In this document: one piece after another, positions 12,294-24,300 of the stretch | How the letters are laid out: each line of letters starts with the position of its first letter | Numbering within the stretch: the first letter of the stretch is position 1 | NCBI GenBank assembly: GCA_018389105.1 | Contig: JACATO010002730.1 | Coordinates: forward strand, 2,710,501-2,774,500 | Length of the DNA stretch: 64,000 nt | Reading direction: 5' to 3' | Source of the DNA: Nautilus pompilius | Lineage: Eukaryota > Mollusca > Cephalopoda > Nautilida > Nautilidae | The notes under the pieces: model-generated | What the model was told of the DNA's origin: nothing | Seen by the model: the letters and a program-made list of their open reading frames with translations, nothing else | Database searches by the model: none | Made by a program: the position numbers and the translations under genes

Positions 12294-13489
12294 CCGTACT
12301 TAAGAATCATTGACTTTCGTTGTTGTTAATTAATTTTACATAAATATTTGCTTTACTTACTAAATACTGTAGAAGAACCGGATAATCACAATCACTATAA
12401 GCTAAAAGCGAAAGCTTTTGCGTTAAATCGTTACGTAGTTTAGTTTTAAATTCTCTAACTGTAAACATTAATGAAACCTATCCTAAAAATAATAGCTCTC
12501 TACCATCCTTTTTATCACGAATGAATGCATAAAAAATCAGTATACCTATGAATCTAAGATGAGAGATGTTCTTTTTAGTGTTTTCTCTATTTATGCAGTA
12601 AACCTTTCTTATTCTATTTTTTTGCTTTTTTAATTAATTATTTTTTGTCCAGCAGTTCCACATAGTATTTGCGTGACACAATAAAGCTTAATTTGTAACC
12701 GATGTGATACAAGCAGCATCAAAGTGCAGCTTTAATCCAACACCACCTTTTGCCATACACGTTTGAAGAGATGATAACTGAAAGTCCTTGCCTGCTTTTC
12801 ATTACCTTTAGAAAACTGTTAGCGACCTTTCGGACATCTGGGAAAGTCTCTTCAATAGGTCTTCAACGTCCCGAAAAGCTGATTTCATCAAGCATTTTAT
12901 TTTGTTTCTTTCGGGTCTGACACAAGTCTAAAGGTTTGTTCATAGACTAAAACATTGTTGAATAATTTGCAGTACTGTGGACTCATTTGTCTTGGATTTG
13001 AAGAATGTATAGCATTGTATCATTAAGTAGACTTTAGGTTGATTGCAATACTCTTAATGAATTTGTAATTAATTAATCGAAATACGTTGTCAAAAGCTAG
13101 TGTTTCTATGAAATCTATGTCCTTTCCTCTAAGGTTATTTAAAGTACATTATGTAAATCGATTCTAGTTTTTAGTTAAATAGTAAGTAGTACGTGATTAA
13201 TTATTATCTAGTATATTAAATAAACTGATTGCTTTTTTGATACCATTAATTTAAAAACTGAATTTTAATTCTATCATATGAAATTTTCTAGTTTTATTTT
13301 CTTTTATCAGACGTAAGATAATTGTATGTGGAGGTTATCTACACTCCATACGCAGAAAGACGCAAAGAGAAAGTTTCGTTTTTTGTAAGATTTGGGAGAA
13401 AAACAAAGTCTAGATGAAACCATCGCGTCCACCTGGTGGAGATTAGCAAGAAAAAATCATGCTAGAGAGAAACGTTAAACAAGATTGGT
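12289..13489. other. AT-rich non-coding stretch
   Basis: No gene, RNA or repeat recognised. A GC-richer patch at 12700-12930 is pyrimidine-rich on the plus strand and has no long open frame. Confidence 0.55.
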
Positions 13490-13565
13490 GTCCAGCGGAA
13501 TTCGAACTCTATCCCTCCACCTAAGATGTTTTCTGACCTACAACTAGATCACTGCGCTGCTCAAA
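13490..13565 (-). repeat. tRNA-derived SINE-like head
   Basis: Read on the minus strand, GCAGCGCAGTGATCTAGTTG (13560-13541) resembles a pol III A box of the type seen in tRNA-derived SINEs. It is followed about 35 bp later by GAGTTCGAATTCC (13509-13497), a near-consensus B box. Spacing matches a tRNA gene. The sequence between does not fold as a good anticodon arm, so this is a SINE head or tRNA pseudogene and not a working tRNA. The body probably continues to about 13410, where I see no clear boundary. Confidence 0.5.
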
Positions 13566-14929
13566 CATTTGTAGCGAGGTAATTCCAATTTTTACCTTGA
13601 TTAGAGTAATTATTTCATTTGATAATTTCCAACAAATTTTACAACTTCTCAAATGTCATGGGAATTTTGATTATTTAAAAATGATTAAAAACCTTCAACA
13701 CATCCTGTTTTATCAGAGATTTCTTTTTTAAAAAAATGTTCTTTTAGCCTTGTTTCTGTCCTCTTGGGAACAATAGTGTAATCTTCCCATTACTCAAATG
13801 TAGCTGTTATTTGGATCGCTTAATGGTCCTTCTTGATAACTGGCCATCGGCGTTATTTGAGCAAGGTTTGATCACTATTTGGCAAGTCTGAGAAGATAAT
13901 GGCATAGCATCAAACTGAAGACACACTCTTGTACGTGCGCGCGCACACACAGACACAAAAACTGAAGTCTGTTGTGCAGATAACTTAAGTATAGTAGACC
14001 TTAGGAATCGCCTTAGGACATTAGTTGCCTAACAGTTTGCATTTTAATAAATAGTTATGTATGGAAATACAAGTTTGGATGTATTATTTATAATTTCTCA
14101 TAAATTTTTCATATTAGTTTTCATCATAGTTTTTTTTTTATTTCAGACGTTTCAAGCAAGAGCAAAATAATTTTAAAAGATGCTGCAGTAAGGAAAAAAT
14201 TCCTTACACAAATTATTATTATTATTATTTTTATTATTATTGTTATTATTAAAATGAGAAAAGAAACTAGAAAGGTATGTAGAAAGTAAGTGACTTTTAC
14301 ACACTTCATTTCTTACAAATTTGTTTATTTCCATTTTGGAAAAAAGAGTGTCCTGCTATGATAATTTGGTTACTTTTGTTTTTATATTATGTTAGTATTT
14401 TTGCACTAGTAAATAAGACATGCAGTAGAGTAAGATTATTTAAGGTAGTACTTGGCTCATCCATATTTTTGTGCACGAACTACTCATCTTTGATTGGAAT
14501 AGAATGAAAGAAATTTTGTGTTGCGCTATGGTCAATCCCGATATCTTTTCTTATTTTTTTTCACATTGGCGAAACGTGGACTAGTCGTGTCAGCTGACGG
14601 TACCAGATCTTCCAACAGGAGTTTGACTGGATATTTTATATAGACATTGGGGTAGTCGGTTAAAAACCTGAATTATTTCTTTCTTCTTCCAGAATGTAAC
14701 ATTGAATTTTAATGACTTGCAGGTATGTACAGTTGAAAAACGTTTTAAATAGCGATATATCCGACGGAATTGTATGGACAGACTCCGATGTTTTCTTCCA
14801 CGTATCTCATTCACACAAATAATCCAAGCTTGGAAGAATATGTAGTATGAAGATAATGACATTAAAAACTGTCGAAACAAGCTAAATTTAAAAAAATGAT
14901 TGCTGAAAAAGGTAAACACATGAACCAAC
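13566..14929. other. Non-coding stretch with a short ATT repeat
   Basis: 14212-14250 is an imperfect (ATT)n run. 13930-13950 is a short GC/CA alternating run. A minus-strand frame of 112 codons (14590-14928) begins MVHVFTFFSNHFFKFSLF; it is Phe/Ser-rich and abuts the retroelement remnant that follows on the other strand. It may be antisense to the 5' part of that element, and I do not call it a gene. Confidence 0.45.
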
Positions 14930-15960
14930 TTAAAAGACTTTGGTCATCGAAAGTCAACAGTATCTATCACAGAGTAGAGTGAGAATACATGTCACGGGAG
15001 TGAACGTTATTTATGGTCCACAAAACCTTTGCAAGGAATCAGGAAGGACTGAAACAATATTATGTATCAAGACTATATTTCAAGTAGAGTGCTCTCTTGA
15101 ATAGAAAAAGAGAGTGACGACAGGCTCACCTTTATTTCCAATCCTTGCTAGGTTATACGTGGAAAACTGTTAACACCATTTAACAAATTAAAAGTTGAGC
15201 TGAGATATGCAGATAACACTATTGCAGTGTGACGAAACATATTTGGAGAACTGAATGTGTTTTTTCAATATATCAGTCAATTATACTCAGTAATCAAGTT
15301 CACCATAGAATTAGATCAGCAAATAACACAATGAACTAATTATAAGTGCACATATAAAAACACATAGAGGAAGGTGTTGTAATATCATATCCAACCACGA
15401 TCAAGCAGTAAGAACAGGAATCACCAAATTTCTCACGTCCAGAATAAATATTGTGATCAATAGTTATTACGTGGACAACAGAAACGCCATCATCACATGT
15501 TACAAACTCATTAAATTACGGAGAAATCGAAGCAACAGTAAAAGACGATAACAACGTTGCCATACCATACGTCAGACGTACATGCGAAAGCCCTGCTCGT
15601 TTACCTGAAGAATTTAATATCAGAATTATCGATTTTAGTAAAGGCATCATACGAAAGTGTTTGATCAAGTTAGCTTCCAAGAAAAAAAAAACTAGTGGTA
15701 GTTAAGTACACAGTCTACCCAATTGTGCTTGCTGGAAACTGCTCTGGAGAGACAGAGACCAAATAAAATCAGAGTTAAAGAACACTGAAGAACAGCATGA
15801 TTTCATATTAAGAAAATTCAGTATAGAAGGAACTCCGTCCTATAATCAGCATTACAGTATGACAGCTAAGATCATTGATCTAGAGCAGCATTTCAAAAGA
15901 TAAACAGAAAAAAGCCTTACATAGGGCTTTATTGTTAACATCTCAGTTTAGTTTGCCCAG
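14930..15960 (+). mobile_element. Decayed Penelope-like retroelement (RT plus GIY-YIG endonuclease)
   Basis: Reading across frames on the plus strand gives the ordered motifs of a Penelope-like element. TGSPLFPILARLYVEN (about 15117-15170) matches the RT segment before the catalytic loop. RYADNTIAV (from about 15203) is the YxDD box with the second Asp changed to Asn. Then come the FTIELDQQ segment (about 15298) and NNVAIPYVRR..CESPARLPE (about 15550-15610), which resembles the conserved IPY segment of these elements. Next, in other frames, VYPIVLAGNCSGETETK and RPNKIRVKEH (about 15710-15790) resemble a GIY-YIG nuclease, and AKIIDLEQHFKR (about 15870-15903) resembles the stretch that ends that domain. 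RT fused to GIY-YIG is diagnostic of Penelope-like elements. Many stops and frameshifts show it is long dead. No terminal repeats were identified, so both ends are approximate. Confidence 0.7.
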
Positions 15961-18779
15961 TGTTGAGATCAGTAAAATATGGATACTCTTAATTTAGACA
16001 AGAATCATAACTATAAAATATTTATTAAGTATGAATATATCGTTTAGTTAATAACAAGCAACGAGTTATAATCCACTATAGTGGATATATGTGATAATTT
16101 AAGGTCTTTCGATAAGTATGCAGTCGGATAAATATACGTTGTTTACTAAGTGTTTGAAGCTTATATTCTACTTTCATGTTGACTGACTTCAATTACTTAC
16201 AATTTTTTCTGGAATTGAATGTAGCATTAATTTTCTTTCACTAATACAGATTAACAATTCTGTGTTTGTTTTCTACAAATGGAGTTCAAGCTCTGAGCTT
16301 TAGTTAAATTTTGAAAAAAATTTCTTTTTCTCAGTACATGCTTTTTGATGACGAAGCAAAGATTAGCATAATTTGATTAAGGTTACATGTATAACTCAAA
16401 CTAGATTATTCAATAATGTGTAAATTTGACTAATTTTATAAATTATTTAAACCACCTCTGCATAACCCAATTGTCAAAATAATAATATAATATTTTGTGG
16501 TAGAGCAATTTAGTATAGTACTTTTATGTTTCTGATGATCGAAATTTTTCTTCAAACTGAAGATTTCATTATTTGTAGTTAAATATTCATGTTGAATTGG
16601 TATATATTTGTATTTATTTTGCAGGGTGATACTGAATGGACGCATAAGCAACCTTAATCTCAGATCTCATTTAAAAATCATCCGTATAAGTAAAAGCAGT
16701 GATGCTACGAAAACTTAAACTTTACTTATCTTACTGAGTTAGAATTTGCGTTACGTGACTAGATATTCAGGTTTAAAATAAATAAAACAGATATAATAGA
16801 TAAAAGGGTCCTTTCAAGTACAGTAGAATTACCTATATTCCATTGTTAATGACTCAAATAAAAATGCGTTTTACTTAGCTTTTCTGAGTGAATAAATATA
16901 GTATTCTGTCCAGTATCCTGTCTGCGCTAGCGAAAATATGGGCCCAGTCATCCATAGATTTTCGTTAAATCCATTGTTTAGCCAGTGGTGTGCAAAAGTC
17001 TGAATTTAGGAAGTCGCCCAATGTTTTTTTCCAGACAATTTTCGTATTATGGTATTTAGATATAAATCTAAGAATACATAAAACTGTAAATCAAATTTTG
17101 TTTACAACAACGATTACTACATTTGGATGGCTTTGGAGACATTTGCTACGAGTACTGCTGAACATCCACATATTATTAATACTACTACGGAACTGCTGCT
17201 GCCAATGATAATTCTAATATTAAAATTTCAAAACCAACTGAAATCCTTTATTTAAGAATCGAATTACCACTAAAAGACTATTGTCTCTACAGAGAAATGT
17301 GCATTGTGAATGTAAAGACGGAATTTAATGCAAAACTATCGATACTGCTTCCTAACACAGCGCAATAGTCAATATTTTCATATTATTGACTGAACAATCC
17401 AAGTTTGTATTTTAGGCTAAAGGAAGTCCGTAATATAATCTTATATTTAAGTAGTGACATTTTAGAGCAAAACACACACTGCTCAAAAGAGCCTTTAGAT
17501 TGGATTGCTTGGTCTGGCTCAGAATATCCCTTGAGAACGCAAATAACAATCTTCACTCGCTGGCTGGAGCAGCTTGGCGTCGCAAATGAAATAACCAGAA
17601 AGTGTTGGCTAAATTATAAAGATACCTGGGCTCGTGATAGGGTTTCTCTCTCACCGCACACGGATTTCATTCAACAGTATTAATTTTATTTCTTGGAAAC
17701 GTTGCGATAGATGTTTTTAACTTTAAAAAATAACAAAAAACTTTTCATGTATTTGGTAATCGAATAAGACAGAATAAAGACTAATAGATCCAGCAGACAT
17801 TCTACTTAAAATGCAAGTTTACCAGCAAGGTTAGGAATGCTAAGATGTCAGAAGCGGAGCACGTTAAACCAAATAACGCATTGCTATGACACATTATGCT
17901 ATTAATGGAATACTTCCAGACATACAACAAAACGATGTTCACGAAATGATTGCAAGTTACTGTCAATCTAACGGAAGGAATTGGATAAATTTATTGAAAA
18001 CTTTAACCATCTGTATACCACCTGTGCTGTGCTGTGATACACAGAACCATACCTTCCAATTAATATGACACTTTTTGAAGTCATATCCATATTTATTCTA
18101 CCCAGTTTTGCATTAAATTTTGGAAAAGTATACCACCAGGTTGACACAAATTCTGATGCTTTTACGGTGGATTCCAGGCGGTAAACGTAAGGTAAAATCT
18201 GAGGTGGTGTACGGAGGGTTAAAGAATAATGGATGCTATACAAATATATATTTAAAAAACTAATCCTTTAAGGTTCCAACACAACATCAGCAATTTAACA
18301 AGATTAATTTTTACTCATCTACGTTTAAATAACTTCAAGTAAACAAAAAAAGGCTCGTTACCTAAATGTACCACAAAGGTTAAAGATAAAAGTTTGAACA
18401 GCAGCAGAAAGCGACTTAGCTTAGGATATCACATTTGGCAAGGTTTCATTTCACTTATCGCCAACAGAAGTTAGAGAGGCAGCTCTTCGATTTTTTTTCC
18501 ACCTCTTGACATGAATAGTTCTTGTATGGGTTTTCTTGCGGCACCTTTCAAAACAACACGAGGGTGAGATTCAGGTAAAATTTGCTGAGGGTTGAGGACG
18601 TAAACTTAATACCACTTCTCTCCTGTTGCTTAAATGTAACCCGGCATAATCATCATGAACTGTGAAGATTTCGATGGTTAACAGCGTGGAATTTGTTGTG
18701 CTGTGATTATCGTTTATTAATGAGCTTATTGATATTGAATTAGGGACGTATACTTTGCTGGCCATAAAAACAAAATATT

Positions 18780-18780
<1 letters not shown>
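15961..18780. other. Non-coding stretch with two unassigned short frames
   Basis: 17405-17683 (+) encodes 92 residues with an unusually tryptophan-rich middle (DWIAWSGSEYPL, TIFTRWLEQLG, KCWLNYKDTW). 17886-18068 (+) encodes 60 residues. Both lie in a GC-richer patch and could be remnants of one old coding sequence, but I recognise no family and see no splice signals that would join them. A minus-strand frame at 18571-18765 is equally unsupported. Confidence 0.4.
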
Positions 18781-18816
<36 letters not shown>

Positions 18817-18817
18817 C

Positions 18818-18869
<52 letters not shown>
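18781..18869. repeat. (CT)n microsatellite with small interruptions
   Basis: An 89-bp CT dinucleotide array broken by GCTCCTC near 18813 and by TCCTC near 18844. The sequence GCTCCTC suggests a point change plus slippage. Confidence 0.97.
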
Positions 18870-21262
18870 AAATTCAATAAAAAGTTGTTTTTTTTTTAAA
18901 AGGAAGAGAAATGTATAAAACAGAGCGGATAAATGAACTCGCTAATATTAGAATAATTTGAGTGTTAGGTAAATTTTGAGTTAAATTTTCTTTTCTTCTC
19001 AAGCAAGGATTTATCGTCCATTTATTTTAGTACTTTTTAAAAGTTTATTTTTGTATGTGTTAATGATATGTTTACATATCAGATAAAATTAAGAGAACAA
19101 TCATTCATTCAAATGCCACAGCGATTGTATTTTCGTCCCATGATTTTTTAGATAAAACGAAGGGATGTCTTCCATACTATTATAAAAGTTTTAATGAGCA
19201 ATATTTCTCAAAGGATGAATAGTAGTAATATGCAACCAAAGTATGTCGGTCGTTTTAATTATTTTTCTTCTGTAACAACTACATAAACAGTCCTGTTTAA
19301 TTTGTATGACGGAAAAACCTAAAGTTCAAAAGACAGTGTCTTTCAGAAGATATAAGGGAAAAAAGGCAAATAAACTCGGATTGTAGTAACGTGTAGAACA
19401 CGTAGACTGTTCTACTGCTTGTTAATACACTGAGACTTGTATAAACCTCAGTTTATAACGAACAGTGTCTTTTTGTTTCCTCTGACGGTCGACCAAAGAT
19501 GAATCAAGAAATAAAACTTTTCGATTTTGCTTTATATTTTAGAAAAAAAAATATTTTACAACCAAAAATCTATAATGGTAAAGTTATATAGCATTTAAAC
19601 CATGCTAGTTATAGAAGCAGCATATGAATAAGATAGTATGGTTCAGTTCCTCTACTTGTGCAGTTTTTATTCTTTGGAATTGATGTTTACAGAGATACAC
19701 ATATCTATATATTTATAGAGAAATAAAAACTTTAAAATGGTCTTTTAGTATGTTCAGAAATATGTACAGTGCTTGCGCCACCATGAGAAGAAAAGAAACA
19801 GAATGACGGTTAATGCTTAAACAGTATATTTTCATAGAACTTCGTTGCTGTAGATTTCCTATTTGGGCTTTTAGAAACACACGAAAATCGAAAAGGAAAG
19901 AAATTATAGAATATCTTTGTAATCTTGAAATACAAATCAACAAAAACACAAACTAGATGGACCTCAGATGATTATGGTTATAAAAACGAAAAAAAAATCG
20001 TTTACATCATGAAATATATCATTAAATTGTATTTGATATTTCTATATGAAAGAATGCGTTTCTTTTTCAATATTTTCTGTCTTTGGTTTGTAATAATTTG
20101 GCAAAGTTGTACCGACCTTGTAAAGCCAATAAATGTCGGAATTAAACAGATTGGACATATTCATGATAAACAATTATTAGCATCTGAGATTTACAGGCGC
20201 GCAGACGCGTGTCATGATTATTATAGACGTTTGTGAAGGCGCATGTAAGATTCCGTATTATAAATGTCGAATTCTTCAAATTTTGGTAACTTAACAGGAA
20301 TTTTGGGACCAACAGAAGCTTAAAACCGATACTGATTAAAAATAAAGGGAGAAAATTTCTCAGGCAGAAATAATATTGGTTGATATTGAGGTAGTTAAAA
20401 ATGTTTATTTATTCACATCTATGTTTTACCATAAATACTTCTGTGCAATTTAGGCTCGTATACTTAGAAAACGATTGCTGGCAACATTTGGAATGCTGTT
20501 ACAGAAAATTTAGCAAGTCTGCAAACATTTAGTTGCAAAAGCCATGAAGATTAAATTATGGTGGTTACCGATAACCGAGTTCTTATCGTAGAATTTACTG
20601 TTGGTGAAATTTATTTGTATAAGCGTATACAAATGTTGTAGACAAAAATGGTACCTGAAAATTCAGATGAAAAGAAAATACAAATGTTAAACGGTACGTG
20701 TTTTTGCATGCGCAAAAATAATTATTTAACATTATTTTATTTTTCCTGACAGGGGCTGGGGACCCTACAGAATATAAGGAGTAAAAAGATATTCTTAAAG
20801 CACTCTGAGTATTTTAAAAATTACTTGTGCATCAGTTGCAGCCATGCCAGAAATTGTGGATTACGTGTAATTTATATATATATGAATGTTTAGCTAATGC
20901 GATCAAATTGCTTACCTGTAATTCTCATGCATTTTGCTATATATAACTTTTCTTACTGTTGGTTTCGGCAAAAATCTGACTTTTTTCGCATCATGGTCAT
21001 ATAGTTAAACACATTACTGCACACGTCATGTTTCTATTTTTTTTTTTAAACAAGAAGCTGAAATATTTATTCTTTTGTAAAAAAAAAAGTTTTTTGTTTA
21101 AAATAATTTTTTCCAAATTTTTAAAATTTAATATTCTTAACTGAAAAAAAAATTTTACCGGCTTTATTTCGTTGTTGTTGGTCTTATAATTAGTAAGTGT
21201 TAAAACATTATATATAATATTTTGATAACAATCTCAGAATGGTTATAATATACGGGTGACTA
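18870..21262. other. AT-rich non-coding stretch
   Basis: No recognised gene. A 103-codon frame at 19925-20236 (+) is Ile/Phe/Tyr-rich in its first two thirds and looks like chance, although its last third (EIYRRADACHDYYRRL) overlaps a CG-containing patch. Long A and T runs occur at 21030-21150. Confidence 0.5.
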
Positions 21263-21335
21263 GTGAACGAGTGGTATTCTATTAGACTACAAAGGCTGAT
21301 AAGCCTAGTTCGATTCCCGATCAGGATCGGTTCAC
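21263..21335 (+). repeat. tRNA-like sequence (SINE head or tRNA pseudogene)
   Basis: GTGAAC at 21263-21268 and GTTCAC at 21330-21335 are perfect complements and bracket 73 bases, the length of a tRNA. Inside, GAACGAGTGGTATTC sits where an A box and D arm would be, and CTAGTTCGATTCCCG matches the B box closely. The T stem pairs poorly and no clean anticodon stem is visible, so I do not call a functional tRNA. GC-richer sequence continues to about 21470, which could be a SINE body. Confidence 0.5.
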
Positions 21336-24300
21336 TTTAACCTATTTCCTTGACAGTTTATTATCGCTCATTCTCACCAGCTTGTTACGTGGATTTACTC
21401 TGAGCTTTCAGCTTTTCTTCTACATTTAAAATGAAGAGCTTATAAAGATTTCTCGGCTGAAATCAATGCAGGATAAGCAACCCTTTTTACGGATAATCGC
21501 GGTTCTACGTTTCTTTACTGAGATTGTTTCCAATGTAGAAATCATCTACATCGTAGAGTCTGGTATGCATGACGACAGACAGGCAATGCGGTAAGCATTA
21601 ACTGTAGGGTAGACCACGGAAAGTTGTTACATTGATAAGTGGTTATAATATCTGTAATTCTTATTTAAATTTATAGATCAGCTAAAATCGACGTCATTTG
21701 TTTTGAAATAATAAATGGTCCTGCAACAAATATCTCCAGTGTTCACATTGGAAAGTCAAAGGTCCAGTCTTCATAATTGTTCGAAAGGTTTATAGAAATT
21801 GTATTGTTTTAATATTATATCTTAATTTATACTGAGTCATTTTACCATTGTTATCCCAAGATAAAGAATTCGCATGTCACCTAATTTTATTAACTGCTTA
21901 AATTTCAGAACAACTCACATCTTCTGATGCGTTCATTTCGAAACAATTCAAACACACACTAGCCGTGTGCTATAATAAATCTGCACATTTATAACATGCA
22001 CTTTATTGTTTCCTAATAAAATTTCAATGTCAGCCAGTCCTCTTCTCATCGGAATAAAACTGTTATATGTACAAGTGCATACAGACTGGTAAGATATATA
22101 CTGTACATACATTTCGAGGCGCAGTTTTTCATTTCTAACAGGTGAAGAGCGTCTTCATGTTGTAGGATTATCTGATTTGGCTGTTGGTGGATTACAGATC
22201 TGTGTTCAGTCACGCATTCAGTTTTGTTTTCCAGCTTCAAGTTTCTATCATTTACTACCATTCTGCGACCACTTGAAAAAACTAGATCGTGTCAGAGGAA
22301 TCACAACGGTTGCTGCTTTACACTGCAGTGCACGCCATTATTGAACAGCCTATTTAATCTAGTACCCAGTTTGTAAAACTATATAAAGTTGCATACACAG
22401 CTGATTAGTAAATGCTAATCACTTGGCTATTTACTTTCAGTAATGTATTCAGTCTGTTTTAGAAAATAAATGGATTATATATTTTCATGTGTGTTGTTTT
22501 ATTTATTTATAGCAAAATATACTTGTTTTATTAAAATCAGGTAGAGAAGTGTGTTAATAACTATTCACAATTGAATAATAATAAAAAAACGGTAAGTAAT
22601 GAAGTTCACTGTCTATTTCCCGCTTAATCTCGATAGCCTGGTCTCCAGATTAGAATTTTTTCCTAAAAGTTATTTTAATAATGAACCTTTATAATAAAAT
22701 TTTAAAATTTAAAATAAAAATGGTGTAAAAAATGAAATGATTTATTACGAATGTTAACTAAGTTAAGCGATTTAAATAGTTATAATAAGTTTCTATACAT
22801 GAAGGAGGATTGCTAAAGTGATTGATAAGTAATTTATTTGTCATCGTCATGTAATAGACACTAGTTCGCACCAGGTTGTGTAACTCCAGCATCCAGCAGA
22901 ATCGAGCTACGAGCACCGGCCAAACATAAATAATGTAAATTCACGCAACCAGTACAAATGAGCAGATCATTTAAACAGTATAGTGGCGTTTATAATCTAA
23001 TAATTTTGTCTTAGTAAATAATTATCGTTTCTCATACTTTTCTTTTTGCATCATCTTCAAGAAATTCTTATTAGTATGTATAGTACACAAATAGGCGTCA
23101 CGTACCAGATAAAAAACAAATTCTTTGTAAGTACACCACGTTATCTCCTTGAGGAATTTAAACAAGAAAAAGAATAATTCTCTGCCTGTTCTGTAAACAA
23201 TACCTTTAAAATGCTAAATTTTAAATGCAATTTCACAGCATTTACCATTTAGTTGTTAATGACACCTATATATAATGAAAAAAATAGCTTTTCCATTTAT
23301 TATTGCAAACCATAAAAATCACTTGCTAGCCAAGCTACGAGGGTATATTCTAGAATTTGTATAATAATCTGACAGCAAAGCATCAAATTAAAGAGATAAA
23401 AAACATCAAGAAACAACAGAAAATAATCGATAAAATATATCCAAAGAGAAAAAAAAAAATTATAGAAAATATCACCTTAAAACGTATGCATAAATTTCTG
23501 TATCAAGCAATATTATAAGCTGCAACATTTTAATATTAAATATAGATATTAATACAATATTCATAATATAAGTGGTGAATAGAGTGATATAAAATGCTGT
23601 TTCATATTATATAGATGCAAATAAATAGCATAACTTCAGCGATGTCTGCATTTGAAAAAATGTTACACTGTTAATAACTTCGTGCAAAAAAGATTGATCA
23701 TATTAATGGTCTTCGATAGAAGTTTTCTTTAACGAAAAACAAATTCTTTTTATAAAATCGCCAATAGCATTTTCTGTTTTCCATTTTTTTGCCGAAATAC
23801 TGATAAAAATTGAGGTATCGATTGAGTTTCTAACGTGTTGCTATATCATTCCTTTGCTTAAGTTGCTGGTTTATCAGCGTGAATTTGTATTTCATGAAAG
23901 TTAACAAAAGTAAAAATTGTAGCCGACTGCAAAAGATTCTGAGGAAGAAAAAAAAATTTTATGCGTACACGAAAAGATGGTTTCATTTTAAGAAAAAGAA
24001 TAATATCTGATGAGTATGACTAAGTGAAAACAATATGAATAGGCAGTTTCAGCATTTTTTTAATATCCTTTTTCATGGATATCACAAGTAAAAATAATTT
24101 TTATGTAATTTTTGTACTTATCCTTTGTTTATATAAGTAATAGAACAGTTATTACACATTGTTACTTACATCAAACATGTGCGTACTAGCAATAATTTGA
24201 TAATTCGCCAAAATTATGTGGGTCTTGTTTTATCCATTTAAATCCTTTATATTTCTCTCTCTGTGTGTCTGTGTGTGTGTGTTCACGTGTCGCAAAGATG

